Origin: Anaerocolumna xylanovorans DSM 12503
GTDB lineage: Bacteria; Bacillota; Clostridia; Lachnospirales; Lachnospiraceae
Direction: 5' to 3'
DNA length: 59,427 nt
NCBI RefSeq assembly: GCF_900143645.1
Contig: NZ_FRFD01000018.1
Location: forward strand, 1-59,427
Part shown: positions 42,551 to 51,313 of the stretch, in pieces
Layout: every line of letters starts with the position of its first letter
Position numbering within the stretch: the stretch's first letter is position 1
Position numbers and translations under genes: made by a program
The notes under the pieces: model-generated
The model's database searches: none
What the model saw: the letters and a program-made list of their open reading frames with translations, nothing else
What the model was told of the DNA's origin: nothing

Positions 42551-43471
42551 TCACCCCCTGTACTCGATTGGCTTTGAAAGCTTCATGATCCGTGCGATAG
42601 CAAACAAGATAATACCGGCACAAAGCGCCAGAGCAATCTTGCCTGGCGTAGAAAACATGAGCGCATGAAACCAATCTTTATTTAAGAAATAAAGCAGTGG
42701 TATGTTGGATACCACCAGAAACATCATGGTAATCGCTTCACGACGAGGGCCGTCCATCATTGAATCCAGCTCCGACTGCACCACACGGATGTCGGAAAAT
42801 TTCTGAATGGTTGTAGGCAGCGTATTTTTCATGGTACGGTCAGACTGGCATTGGATAAGCGTATTGCACCATTCATGGAACACCCGGTTCGGTACTTTCA
42901 TCTTCAGCGTATTGATCGCAGAAATAAGATTTGCATTAATCATCTCCGCCTCGTACACAAAGCTTTCAAATCCAGCCTTAACCGGTGGATTGATGAACGG
43001 CAGATTTTCTTTAACGGAACGCATCAGGTCATCTGTCCTCAGGTAAGAGGTTGTGATGATGGAAATAGCTGTTTCCAATTCTTCATTGAGGTGCTTCTTA
43101 TAAACATTTGCAGTGGAACGGATATACCAGACCGGTACCAGTGCAAACCCAATTCCCATGACAGGAATCATATATACATTATCAACAAGAAGCGCCAATA
43201 TGACACCTGCCATAAACAGAAGCACCGATGACTTTTTGATGAGCTCAAACTTATCCTCCCTGTCTGTCGCCTTTAAAAGCTGCTCAATCTCATAGGATTC
43301 TCTATTGAAAAATCCCTTTGCCGGGATACCGGTTAACACGTCCAGTTCCTCTCGCAAGGTAACACGCTTTCTTTTGGATAATCCTGCAAGGATATCTTTT
43401 AGATGGATATCAAACAGTGCAAATAATCCTGCGGAAATCAAAACAAAGCAAATCAGATAGACCCATTGCAT
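42551..43471 (-). CDS. tadB: TadB-like inner-membrane platform protein
   Basis: This 306-residue F-family protein has a leading helix (VYLICFVLISAGLFALFD), central paired helices, the domain ELETAISIITTSYLRTDDLM, and a C-terminal helix pair (FSTPGKIALALCAGIILFAI). Its start lies directly behind the cpaF stop, with GGGAGG inside cpaF. Confidence 0.87.
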   Translation of the reverse strand: MQWVYLICFVLISAGLFALFDIHLKDILAGLSKRKRVTLREELDVLTGIPAKGFFNRESYEIEQLLKATDREDKFELIKKSSVLLFMAGVILALLVDNVYMIPVMGIGFALVPVWYIRSTANVYKKHLNEELETAISIITTSYLRTDDLMRSVKENLPFINPPVKAGFESFVYEAEMINANLISAINTLKMKVPNRVFHEWCNTLIQCQSDRTMKNTLPTTIQKFSDIRVVQSELDSMMDGPRREAITMMFLVVSNIPLLYFLNKDWFHALMFSTPGKIALALCAGIILFAIARIMKLSKPIEYRG

Positions 43472-43472
43472 A

Positions 43473-44840
43473 TCATCCGTCCTCCCTTTGGGTTATAAAT
43501 GCGGACAGTTCCTTGGCGGAAATGCCGTTATCCAGAAACCTTTTTCTCAGTACATCAGAAATATTTCCAATTTTCCGGTGCTGTCCGATAACCGTAGCTG
43601 TTCCGTCTGCGTCCGTGTGGTTATCCACCACATCATATTTATAAAGAGAACGGCAGCGGAGCTTTCCATCCGTGAAATCTTCTCCCTCGATAATCTCCAT
43701 GATCTTGCGGCTACGGTCCTCCAACTGCTTTGTAAAAACTACAATCGGATAGGCTTCGACCATGATCTGCATGAGTATTTCATCTTCAATGGCATGCCTG
43801 GTCTTGCACATGGTCATCATACGGCGGTAGGTGGCAAAGGCACTGTTGCTGTGGATGGTGGTAACTACCGTATGTCCGGTTCGGCTGGCTTCTGCAGCTG
43901 CCAGTGCTTCTTTTGCAGAACGCATTTCGCCCACGCCGATGACATCCGGATGCTTCCGTAGGATACGCTCCAGCAGAAAGCTCTGATCAATATCCATGCT
44001 GGGGTTTTCATGAGGGCGGGTCAGCAGATGGACAACACTGTTGATGATTTCGCCGTCCTTATTCTTTTTGACCAGATTGAATTCCCGGCTGCCCTCTTCA
44101 ACAGTAATCAACCTGCGGTTATTAGGCACCTTGGAAAGCAGCCATGCCATAACGGTAGTTTTTCCGGAGCCAGTGGAGCCCGCGATACACACAGATACCC
44201 CATAGCGGATACAGGCAGTGAGGAAGTCCAGCATCTCATCAGTAGCACTGCCGGAATTCCGGAGCTTCTCACGACTCACGGTCTGCTGGTTGACAATACG
44301 AATGGAAGCATTAATGCCTACTTCCGGGTCAACAATGGGCGTTTTATCCACGGAAATACGGATGTTCTTGTCAAGAAATCCGATGATGGAGGGCATGGTA
44401 TCGTCAATTACCATCCCGCAGGCACTCAGCATTCTACGTGTCACATCAATGGCCTGTTGGGGGGAAGTGAATTTGTCCGGTATTTTCATACTGCGGTCAC
44501 CGCTGAAAATGACTTCAATATCGTTATAAGCATTGACATTAACCTCTTCCACATCGGGCATATAAATCCACTTTTTGAGAAAAGAATAGCCGGCCATGTC
44601 CTCAAACAGCTTGTCACAAAGCTCTGTAGTCGTCAGTCCCTCAACGGCATACTGCCGTTTAATCAGGTACTGCTCAATGAATTCCTTCAGCAAAGTAACT
44701 GCCTGCCCGGAATTTTCATCTCCCGCCAGCTTTGAAGCATGATTCGCAGTACAGTAACGCTGTACATCCTCCAAAATCTGTTCATATGTAAGCCCTTCTT
44801 CGCTGGCGGCGGTAAAGAAAATGTCACTCAGCTTGTTCAT
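43473..44840 (-). CDS. cpaF: CpaF/TadA secretion ATPase
   Basis: This 455-residue ATPase drives Tad pilus extension. Walker A is IAGSTGSGKTTVMAWLL near residue 220, the Asp box is ITVEEGSREF, Walker B is VIGVGEMRSAKEALAAAEAS and the His box is GHTVVTTIHSNSA. The N-terminal domain has WIYMPDVEEVNVNAYNDIEV, typical of CpaF. It overlaps the upstream ATPase gene by 17 nt, so they are coupled. Confidence 0.95.
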   Translation of the reverse strand: MNKLSDIFFTAASEEGLTYEQILEDVQRYCTANHASKLAGDENSGQAVTLLKEFIEQYLIKRQYAVEGLTTTELCDKLFEDMAGYSFLKKWIYMPDVEEVNVNAYNDIEVIFSGDRSMKIPDKFTSPQQAIDVTRRMLSACGMVIDDTMPSIIGFLDKNIRISVDKTPIVDPEVGINASIRIVNQQTVSREKLRNSGSATDEMLDFLTACIRYGVSVCIAGSTGSGKTTVMAWLLSKVPNNRRLITVEEGSREFNLVKKNKDGEIINSVVHLLTRPHENPSMDIDQSFLLERILRKHPDVIGVGEMRSAKEALAAAEASRTGHTVVTTIHSNSAFATYRRMMTMCKTRHAIEDEILMQIMVEAYPIVVFTKQLEDRSRKIMEIIEGEDFTDGKLRCRSLYKYDVVDNHTDADGTATVIGQHRKIGNISDVLRKRFLDNGISAKELSAFITQREDG

Positions 44841-45567
44841 CGCACACCACCTCCATGATCTTCCCTAGCGATTCCATGTACCTTGGATTACAGTAGTCGA
44901 TAGCCTTAAATAAATCTCCGCTGGTAGCGCAACGGTCAATTTCTTTGCCATATGGAAGCAGTCCGGCAAAACCACCGATGAGGTGGTCCATTTCGTCAAT
45001 GGCATGGAATGGCCGGGCCATACCTGCAAAGGTCATATGGCTGCCAAGCCGGAACCTTGCATCCTGTAACAGCGGCTGGTTTGCTTTCATATAATGGACT
45101 CCCCGAAGATCCGGTGTCAGGATACGGATGATCTGGTCTGCTGATTCAATTGATGCCGGAGTAAAAAGATTGGTCATACTGGAGCAGCAGTCCAGGATCA
45201 CGTAATCTACCAGTTTCGCGGCAGCATAAATCAATTCTCTAATCTTTTCAAATTTCAGTTCTGGGTAGCTCAGAGGATTTTCACCGGTGGCGTAGCCCAT
45301 CAGCCCGATAAAGGGATAGGATTTCAGAACAGAAACATGGCTTGCCACCAAGGCAGTATCAATGTCCAGAGAAGATAATACCTGTCCAACAGAGCTTCTG
45401 GTCTCAATAATCTCTCTGGGCAACCAGACCGGCAGCATGGGTAAATCGGAATCTGCGTTGATAATGATGGCTTTTTGTTTGGAGCGGGTAAGGGCTTTTG
45501 CAAGAATACAGCAGAAAATTGATTTTCCACTTCCAGAATTGCCCCATACCGCGATGATTTTTGACAT
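44824..45567 (-). CDS. TadZ/CpaE-like P-loop ATPase
   Basis: This 247-residue MinD-like ATPase starts MSKIIAVWGNSGSGKSIFCC (ATG 45567 with AGGAGG), where GNSGSGKS is its P-loop. It continues with IIINADSDLPMLPVWLP and VDYVILDCCSSMTNLF (Walker B-like). TadZ/CpaE proteins place the pilus machine at a site in the cell. It lies directly before cpaF. An N-terminal receiver domain is absent, as in many Firmicutes versions. Confidence 0.83.
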   Translation of the reverse strand: MSKIIAVWGNSGSGKSIFCCILAKALTRSKQKAIIINADSDLPMLPVWLPREIIETRSSVGQVLSSLDIDTALVASHVSVLKSYPFIGLMGYATGENPLSYPELKFEKIRELIYAAAKLVDYVILDCCSSMTNLFTPASIESADQIIRILTPDLRGVHYMKANQPLLQDARFRLGSHMTFAGMARPFHAIDEMDHLIGGFAGLLPYGKEIDRCATSGDLFKAIDYCNPRYMESLGKIMEVVCDEQAE

Positions 45568-45662
45568 AAGATTAATACCTCCTTGGGTTTTAATAAAAAA
45601 CAAATGATAATATTGGGAATTAATTTGATATCCCTTTATAACTGCTATTATTTGGAAGTAAT

Positions 45663-46421
45663 TTATTTTAATTGCTCCGGTTTAGGTGTTACGACAGTGT
45701 TCGGTGGATATAATGCGGCTAATGTCTTATCCTGCGTTGCCAGCAGTTCCTCGGCCAGTTTATCGTTGTTTCTGGAAATAAGTGCTACGTGGCAGGTTCC
45801 GTCATTTTCTAATCCGGTAATAATCTTTGCCTGTTCTGGACTAGCCAGTACCGTGATTGTGGCTGACTGCTGCTTTTCCTCATCTTTGGTGGGTTCCTGG
45901 GTATTGTCCACGTTGACGCCTTTGGAATCGGTAACTGAAAGAACTTTCACAAACTGCAGTTCCGGAACATCTTCCGCTTCATCCAGAAAATGATAGATGC
46001 GGATAATATCGTTAGGCTGCAGCTTATCCGAGAGCCCGCTGGCAAGTGTCTTGATGCTAAGGGAAATAGCCATTTTCCCGGACGGTATATTGCTTAGTTG
46101 GACATCGGAGGTAAGGGGGGTGGCACTAACCTTGGACGTCAGAATATAATCTCCCTTTGCCAAATCGGCCGTAGTGTATTTGCCGACAACATCATCTTTT
46201 GTGTGGGCAATATTTTCCGGCAGGTTATAACTGCCTACCTCTACCACCTCTACATCTTTGTCCGTAAGCACATCTCCTTCTTTGATTAGCGATTGAGTGA
46301 TTCGGACAATCTCTGTTTTGCCGTTGGTTTTTGAAATAGTGGTCGGAATTGCAATAAATGCAATGGTACCCGCCAGTACAAGGCTGATAACGCCGAATGT
46401 GAATCGGTTATTGAACTTCAT
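45663..46421 (-). CDS. cpaB: CpaB-like SAF-domain pilus assembly protein
   Basis: This 252-residue protein has an N-terminal membrane anchor (FTFGVISLVLAGTIAFIAIP), an SAF domain (IKEGDVLTDKDVEVVEVGSY, GKYTTADLAKGDYILTSKV) and a beta-rich C-terminus (MAISLSIKTLASGLSDKLQP). CpaB/RcpC proteins bind the cell wall or guide the pilus. The start ATG 46421 follows AAGGAG. Confidence 0.86.
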   Translation of the reverse strand: MKFNNRFTFGVISLVLAGTIAFIAIPTTISKTNGKTEIVRITQSLIKEGDVLTDKDVEVVEVGSYNLPENIAHTKDDVVGKYTTADLAKGDYILTSKVSATPLTSDVQLSNIPSGKMAISLSIKTLASGLSDKLQPNDIIRIYHFLDEAEDVPELQFVKVLSVTDSKGVNVDNTQEPTKDEEKQQSATITVLASPEQAKIITGLENDGTCHVALISRNNDKLAEELLATQDKTLAALYPPNTVVTPKPEQLK

Positions 46422-46436
46422 GTTGGTTTTCTCCTT

Positions 46437-46886
46437 CTATTGATATAGTTTTAAAATGGTAACCGCATAACAGCCAATTGCCAAAAATGGAACAAAAGGC
46501 AGACTAAAAAAGCGGTTTCCTGTATACTTACGTTCATATAGACCAAACAGAAAAGCCAATGGAACTGAAAAAAACAATGCGAGGAGGATGCCATAAGGAC
46601 CGTACACAAATCCCAGCATGGCAGCTAATTTGATATCACCGCCCCCAATTCCCCCATTTGTTATCATTGCCGCTGATAACAGTATTCCGCCGCCAAAGAT
46701 CGCCCCTAACGCTGGTAACATCCAGGTGAAAAGCGGATATCCGCTGTCCGCTCCATCATTTATGAATAGAGACAGCAGTACAAAGGGCAAAAAACAAACG
46801 AGTGCCAAATCAGGCACCCGCTTATGTTGCACATCATATACGGCAAAGGTTGTGAGAAACAGGATGAGCAGTGAGTAATAAAACAT
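46437..46886 (-). CDS. tadV: Prepilin peptidase, A24 family (TadV/CpaA)
   Basis: This 149-residue membrane protease has the two catalytic aspartates: one in FAVYDVQHKRVPD near residue 18 and one in GGIGGGDIKLAAMLG near 80. It would cleave the Flp-like pilin leader. ATG 46886 lies just after the preceding gene's stop; the longer frame to 46952 overlaps that gene. The short, minimal size is normal for TadV. Confidence 0.9.
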   Translation of the reverse strand: MFYYSLLILFLTTFAVYDVQHKRVPDLALVCFLPFVLLSLFINDGADSGYPLFTWMLPALGAIFGGGILLSAAMITNGGIGGGDIKLAAMLGFVYGPYGILLALFFSVPLAFLFGLYERKYTGNRFFSLPFVPFLAIGCYAVTILKLYQ

Positions 46887-46893
46887 TCCCCGG

Positions 46894-48594
46894 CTACTCA
46901 CGGCTGGTGTACCAATCGTCAAACAGACTGCCCTGAATCGATACATAGTCACTTAGATTGACCGACAGCATCCCATCAGGCGTCCAGGTATCCCAGACCT
47001 GTGTGTAGACTGTAAACCGTGTTCCGTCCGGAAACCACACCGGTACGAAGTGTACGTTACGGTTATACGTTGAAAAATTATTTGGCTGGAACTGAAATTT
47101 TACGTTGTACCCTCCGGTAGTCCGCTCAAGGAGGCGGAGATAAGTCTGATAATTAAATTCCGGAAAGGTGGAAAAGGCTGTCTGCGTGTAAGTGTAATGG
47201 CTGCTGGGAGCGGAAGTAGAGAGTACCGTTGATACCACCGTCTTAACTCCGTACCCGCTCTTCATCGTTTTTCCGTTGGCGGTCGGCACAATATCATCGG
47301 GCATAAGGCTCATGGTTGCGGAAAGACTGGCAGAATAGCCTGTGTATTGAAAAGCCCAGTAGCCTTCATCCATCCAATAACCAATTTCTTCTCCATCTTC
47401 GTTGGTTCCCAAAGAGCACCAAACCCATACAGGTACCCAGTAGCAGTTCCATACGCCCCAGTTGGCCGTTGTCTTTTGGGTATTAGAGGGAAGTGATGGA
47501 ACCACATAACCTGGTTTTGTATCCGTAGCCAGAGGATCTGGCGGAATTTTGTCATTCAGAGCCACAATTTTTGCCTTCAAAGTATCCTTGGCGGTATAAG
47601 CCCCGCTGACCGAGACACTAATGGTAAGGGTGGCCGGTGTAGAAGGGGTATGCCATTTAACCCAGACAACCTGGGAGTCTCCTGCAGGAATCACAACATT
47701 TGTGACCGTGTACGTGTGACCTTGGATATTGAAGGTTACCGAAGCTGGATTATCCGGTGTCAGATTTGCGGTTGCACGAAGTGTGACATTGGTAATGACA
47801 TCGGTGTCTACACGGTACTCCACATCTGGTGCATCAATATCACCGGAGATTTCAGGTTCTTCCTTGTACTTGACAATTCCAAGTCCAAGGCTGCTGATAA
47901 TCTCTGCATTTGAAACCTTTAATGTCGTTGGTCCGTCCCAGGCAGGAAACCCCAAATCCGGATATTCTAAAAAGAGGGATAAAGGAAGATTTTTGTGCGT
48001 CAGACTAACCATCTTCGACCGTAGCCTGCCGTTGACAATTTGATCATACAGTCCAGCTTCCGTTGCTGTCATGCAATATTTAATTCCATTAAATGTAAAA
48101 TAGGCAATTGGCTCAATCAGCAACTTATATTCTCCATTAATTAAGTTTTGATAACTGATGCCTGTGGCATCCGCTACCATTTTCGCAGCATATTCCGAAC
48201 AAAAATATTTTTTAATTGCTTCGATGTAACTTCCTCCATTGCCACTTACGATGCGTGGCATTGGCTGCTGCGGAATGATACTGACATAAGGAGATCCACT
48301 TGGTTTCAGCTCCTTCCCATCACGGTAATCCAGCTTACTTACTTTTCCAAAATGTGCAACAGTATATGATTTGTTGCTAAAATCAACCGATGCTGAGGCT
48401 GCCGAATTATTATTGACACGGATAACAGTAATGCGAACACCATCTTCACCACCATTCCAATAATTGTCCGAAGTACCCTCGCCCATGCCCCCGCCTCCAG
48501 CATCCATATTGCCGTCGCCCTCTGCAAAGGCTATTTGGCTGCCCATGGAAAAGATTAAAATCAGGCATAGAAATATTGCCCATAATTTTTTCAC
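46894..48594 (-). CDS. Secreted protein at the head of the Tad operon, unknown
   Basis: This 566-residue protein starts at GTG 48594 with GGAGG 10 nt upstream. It has a signal peptide (KKLWAIFLCLILIFSMGSQI, cut after FAEG), a Gly-rich linker, and a long beta-rich region with an Ig-like or CARDB-like module (VTLRATANLTPDNPASVTFN, VWVKWHTPSTPATLTISVS). The C-terminal part is rich in Tyr, Trp and Ser. It resembles large extracellular proteins encoded beside Tad genes in Clostridia, possibly a pilus tip or surface adhesin; no anchor is seen. Confidence 0.72.
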   Translation of the reverse strand: MKKLWAIFLCLILIFSMGSQIAFAEGDGNMDAGGGGMGEGTSDNYWNGGEDGVRITVIRVNNNSAASASVDFSNKSYTVAHFGKVSKLDYRDGKELKPSGSPYVSIIPQQPMPRIVSGNGGSYIEAIKKYFCSEYAAKMVADATGISYQNLINGEYKLLIEPIAYFTFNGIKYCMTATEAGLYDQIVNGRLRSKMVSLTHKNLPLSLFLEYPDLGFPAWDGPTTLKVSNAEIISSLGLGIVKYKEEPEISGDIDAPDVEYRVDTDVITNVTLRATANLTPDNPASVTFNIQGHTYTVTNVVIPAGDSQVVWVKWHTPSTPATLTISVSVSGAYTAKDTLKAKIVALNDKIPPDPLATDTKPGYVVPSLPSNTQKTTANWGVWNCYWVPVWVWCSLGTNEDGEEIGYWMDEGYWAFQYTGYSASLSATMSLMPDDIVPTANGKTMKSGYGVKTVVSTVLSTSAPSSHYTYTQTAFSTFPEFNYQTYLRLLERTTGGYNVKFQFQPNNFSTYNRNVHFVPVWFPDGTRFTVYTQVWDTWTPDGMLSVNLSDYVSIQGSLFDDWYTSRE

Positions 48595-48619
48595 GCTAAC
48601 TACACCTCCAAATAAAAAA

Positions 48620-48642
48620 ATACAGTTCGCTGTGAACTGTAT
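48620..48642. terminator. Bidirectional hairpin terminator upstream of the Tad operon
   Basis: TACAGTTCGC/TGTGAACTGTA stem with A and T runs on both sides. It lies just before the first Tad gene's RBS, so transcription of the Tad operon from farther right must read through it. Confidence 0.75.
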
Positions 48643-48820
48643 TTTTTTTTAATCCTATTAATTTAAAGTAACTAATTGTCCTGTTTTCTTATTGGAATCT
48701 TCTTATCTACTGGCATATTCATGACTTTTGATACAATTGCTCAGATGAAGACCAGGACATATTACTGTTTGAAACAGGGGTACTGAACGTATTATTTCAC
48801 TGATCAGATTCCTGTTATCG

Positions 48821-48852
48821 AAAAAACGCAGCCAATTACGGCTGCGTTTTTT
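48821..48852 (-). terminator. Intrinsic terminator after the RelE-like toxin
   Basis: AAACGCAGCCGTAATTGG hairpin (CGCAGCC/GGCTGCG) with six or more T. Confidence 0.88.
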
Positions 48853-48868
48853 GTATAATACTACTGTC

Positions 48869-49189
48869 TTATAACAGATTATGATATTCACGTGCTCCGT
48901 ACAGAACCCGCATAATAACAACCTGTTTTTGTTCCGGATTGATAAGATGGAATACCAAATAGTTTTGAACGACCAGCTTTCGGTAGCCTTTAGAAGCCAA
49001 ATATGGGTCAGCTACTTCGGAGCCGATATATGGAAACTGCTCAAGACGGCTGATGGATTTTTCCATCTCATTCATCAAATCTTCTGCTGCCTGTGGATTT
49101 ACAAGTATTTCGCTGATGTAGGTATCAATTTCATCCAGATCTTCATAGGCCAACGGTGTATAAAGGATATGAAAAAAATCATTTTCCAT
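48869..49189 (-). CDS. RelE/ParE-family toxin
   Basis: This 106-residue toxin has YTPLAYEDLDEIDTYISEIL, then SISRLEQFPYIGSEVADPY and GYRKLVVQNYLVFHLIN, ending in VLYGAREYHNLL. That is the ParE/RelE fold with its basic C-terminal active strand; an RNase or gyrase activity cannot be decided. It overlaps its antitoxin by 11 nt. Confidence 0.92.
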   Translation of the reverse strand: MENDFFHILYTPLAYEDLDEIDTYISEILVNPQAAEDLMNEMEKSISRLEQFPYIGSEVADPYLASKGYRKLVVQNYLVFHLINPEQKQVVIMRVLYGAREYHNLL

Positions 49190-49442
49190 GTTTTTTCCTC
49201 AGTTTGTCAAACACTTCACTGCCTGTTAATAGCGGAACACCATCTTCTAATTGCTTTTCTGCAGCTCCCAGTTTTCGATAAACATCCAGAAGACCAAACT
49301 GTTTTTCGTAGGTGTCCAAGCTCATAACGACGAGATGACCACTTCCATTCTTAGTAATAAAAACTGGTTCATTTTTTTGATAGCACAGTTCGGAAATTTT
49401 TCCGGTATCTCTAAGGTCCGCCATAGGACGAATAGTAGGCAT
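49179..49442 (-). CDS. Phd/YefM-type antitoxin
   Basis: This 87-residue antitoxin begins MPTIRPMADLRDTGKISELC (ATG 49442 behind AAAGGAG) and has EPVFITKNGSGHLVVMSLDT, the Phd/YefM fold, with a helical C-terminus that would bind the toxin. It precedes and overlaps the toxin gene, the usual order. Confidence 0.92.
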   Translation of the reverse strand: MPTIRPMADLRDTGKISELCYQKNEPVFITKNGSGHLVVMSLDTYEKQFGLLDVYRKLGAAEKQLEDGVPLLTGSEVFDKLRKKHGK

Positions 49443-49466
49443 AAAATCAACTCCTTTCATGCCTAT

Positions 49467-49496
49467 ATTATACCATGGAATATGAGCAATATTCAA
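49467..49496 (-). promoter_or_regulatory. Promoter of the TA pair
   Basis: TTGAAT (49496-49491), 18 nt, TATAAT (49472-49467). Confidence 0.72.
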
Positions 49497-49660
49497 TGCA
49501 AATTATGACTAAACATTGTGCAAAAGTCCATGCTATCAATTTGCTTATCCGGGTCCCCACTATTATCGGTTGGAGTCCCCATACTGAACAGCCTTGGCAA
49601 ACGAATTTCATTAAATTCCCGATATCCGGCGTTCATTATTCTATTTCACCATATACCTCG

Positions 49661-49899
49661 TCAACCTACCATTACCAACTTTTTTATAAGCTCTTTTTCC
49701 AGCAATACTGAAACCAATCCACCTAATGAGATGATCTCTAAACGGTCAGAATATAGGTTAATAATTGTACTACCACTAAAGGAATAGTCTCTGTGGACGA
49801 TGGCATTTAATAATGCTTCACGAACAGCATCTTCCGGGTAATTATATCTGGCGTATAAATTCCCTTCAATTCAACGGGTTCACTTTCATACAGATTCAT
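49661..49899 (-). pseudogene. Decayed AlbA_2/Schlafen-type ATP-binding gene
   Basis: An ATG at 49899 opens MNLYESEPVELKGIYTPDII; a shifted frame then reads NYPEDAVREALLNAIVHRDY and SFSGSTIINLYSDRLEIISLGG before stops. The second part matches the GHKL-like segment of AlbA_2-domain proteins (REALLNAIVHRDYS). Frame changes and truncation show it is dead. Confidence 0.75.
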
Positions 49900-49950
49900 A
49901 GTACCACTCCTTCTATCATCTTCTATCATTTCTAACACGATACTATCACA

Positions 49951-50105
49951 ATGAGTGATAGAAAGCATGGAATATCATGGGGTATTTCAACCCGGCGGGT
50001 GGCGATTTTATGCAAGGAAGGCAGAATACTCGGAGCACAGCTTGTCGGCAAAAGCTAGATTGTTCCGGCGAATGCAATAAAACCTCTTGATGCACGAATT
50101 TGCAG
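49951..50105 (+). pseudogene. Decayed helix-turn-helix regulator fragment
   Basis: The plus strand reads MSDRKHGISWGISTRRVAIL and CKEGRILGAQLVGKS, a stop, then IVPANAIKPLDARI. WGIS-RRV--LC--GRI-GA-LVGKSW-IP is a common small HTH motif in Clostridia; the Trp codon has become TAG. A 7-bp inverted repeat surrounds the ATG (49943-49961). Confidence 0.65.
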
Positions 50106-50335
50106 AAACAAATTTAAAGGATATGCGTCAATTTTATTTGGCGTTTCTAATTAGTCACCCACTGTGTGACTAATTAAACTGGTCTCATTATCGGCTACTG
50201 ATGCGCACTGAGGATGAAAAGAAGTGGAATTTTTATTTAAAGGAATTTGCCGAGTGTACGTCAATTTGAACGGCAAATCAACCGCTTCCAGGGCAGTTAT
50301 ACGTGTTCAAGTGTTCAAGTTTTAAAGTCCAAAAA
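50106..50335 (+). pseudogene. Decayed DUF1016/YhcG nuclease-family fragment
   Basis: The frame reads NLKDMRQFYLAFLISHPLCD, a stop, LNWSHYRLLMRTEDEKKWNF, YLKEFAECTSI, another stop. The spacing of MRQFY-AF and LNWSHYRLLMR is that of the DUF1016 N-terminal domain. Only fragments remain. Confidence 0.7.
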
Positions 50336-50542
50336 TCTGCGACTTTCGCAACTTTCCAAACTCACAAAGTTTAAGCCTTGATATGATACCAACATGTCCA
50401 GGCTTTTATAAAAGACGCTTTTTATTTGCCGCTTAGTTTTGTAAGTGGTAAACTATAACCAGCAGATTTAGGCAAATAAAATCCAGCAACTATTACGAAA
50501 GCATCGATGAATGATATACTGTCATTCGGAGGTGAAGAAAGG
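50336..50542. other. Non-coding region upstream of the AgrB-like gene
   Basis: AT-rich sequence with no frame or clear promoter recognised. It joins the decayed genes to the small membrane-protein gene. Confidence 0.4.
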
Positions 50543-50947
50543 ATGGTTGATTGGATGAATTATTCAAAAATCCAAGAACAAAAGAGAGCTTGCCTAACTT
50601 TATCATGCCTAACATATTTAGGAATATTATTAATTGTCAGGTTAATAAAAATACCCATATATTTATCTGTGTCAGTATTAGTATTTCTTATAATAGCAAC
50701 CTGGCTTTTATATCCGGCAGAGAATATAAATCGTGCGCTGGATATAAAAGAAATACAATATTTTAAAAAACGTTTAAAATTATTTTTGGTTGTAGACCTC
50801 TTATTATCTATCGTATGTCTAGTTTATAAAAAAGAAAAATATGTATTTTTGATTATGCTGACATTTCTTCTTATAATTATAACGATGATAATTGATAAAT
50901 TTAGGATTCATAAAAGGACTTGGAATAGAAGAAAAGTTCGGCAATGA
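50543..50947 (+). CDS. AgrB-like membrane protein, N-terminally truncated
   Basis: This 134-residue protein (MVDWMNYSKIQEQKRACLTL, then four hydrophobic helices) has LYPAENINRALDIKEIQYFKK, which resembles the ...PVENKNKPLD... segment of AgrB, the peptidase that makes cyclic peptide signals. The N-terminal half of AgrB with the GGYHA catalytic His region is missing. ATG 50543 has GGAGGTGAAGAAAGG. It is one of few plus-strand genes. It may be a remnant that still expresses or a distinct membrane protein. Confidence 0.55.
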   Translation: MVDWMNYSKIQEQKRACLTLSCLTYLGILLIVRLIKIPIYLSVSVLVFLIIATWLLYPAENINRALDIKEIQYFKKRLKLFLVVDLLLSIVCLVYKKEKYVFLIMLTFLLIIITMIIDKFRIHKRTWNRRKVRQ

Positions 50948-51104
50948 AAATTAGTTATGTACTACGAGCGAGGATAAACTTTTATAATAGTATGATGTTT
51001 TGATGAAACCGCAGTAATTACACTACTTACTGTTCGGATTAAGGAAATTAAATTGAGACCGTTTCAAATTCGGTGTTTTGGAACTTTTAAGCCTTAATTA
51101 TTTT

Positions 51105-51146
51105 ATAAAATCCATGAAGCCCTTGACAGCGTTTCATGGATTTTAT
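51105..51146. terminator. Perfect 14-bp inverted repeat, likely bidirectional terminator
   Basis: ATAAAATCCATGAA pairs with TTCATGGATTTTAT over a 14-nt loop. It lies between the convergent AgrB-like and immunity genes. The rest of 50948-51313 holds no frame that I can support. Confidence 0.75.
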
Positions 51147-51313
51147 ATGTTATCATTAAGCTCAAAATGGAGTATCCTGTAAAACGAGTTTACACGAAAT
51201 AATAAACGGAGCCAAAACGACAATTAGCCATAACCTTCTATCTTCTATCTAAGTATACAAACAAGTGGCAATCTCTCATTTTTCTTCTTAAATTATATTC
51301 CTTAGTAATATAA

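Noticed and set aside
44010..44735. 241-aa plus-strand frame
   Set aside because: Antisense to cpaF with its Walker motifs; a composition artefact of codon use.
36087..48594. Tad genes as a type IV secretion or competence system
   Set aside because: Gene content and order (TadV, CpaB, TadZ, CpaF, TadB, TadC, Flp-like pilin) are those of a Tad pilus; no ComE or VirB components are present.
48703..48921. 72-aa minus-strand frame after the RelE-like toxin
   Set aside because: It runs through the toxin terminator and overlaps the toxin gene end; no RBS or domain.
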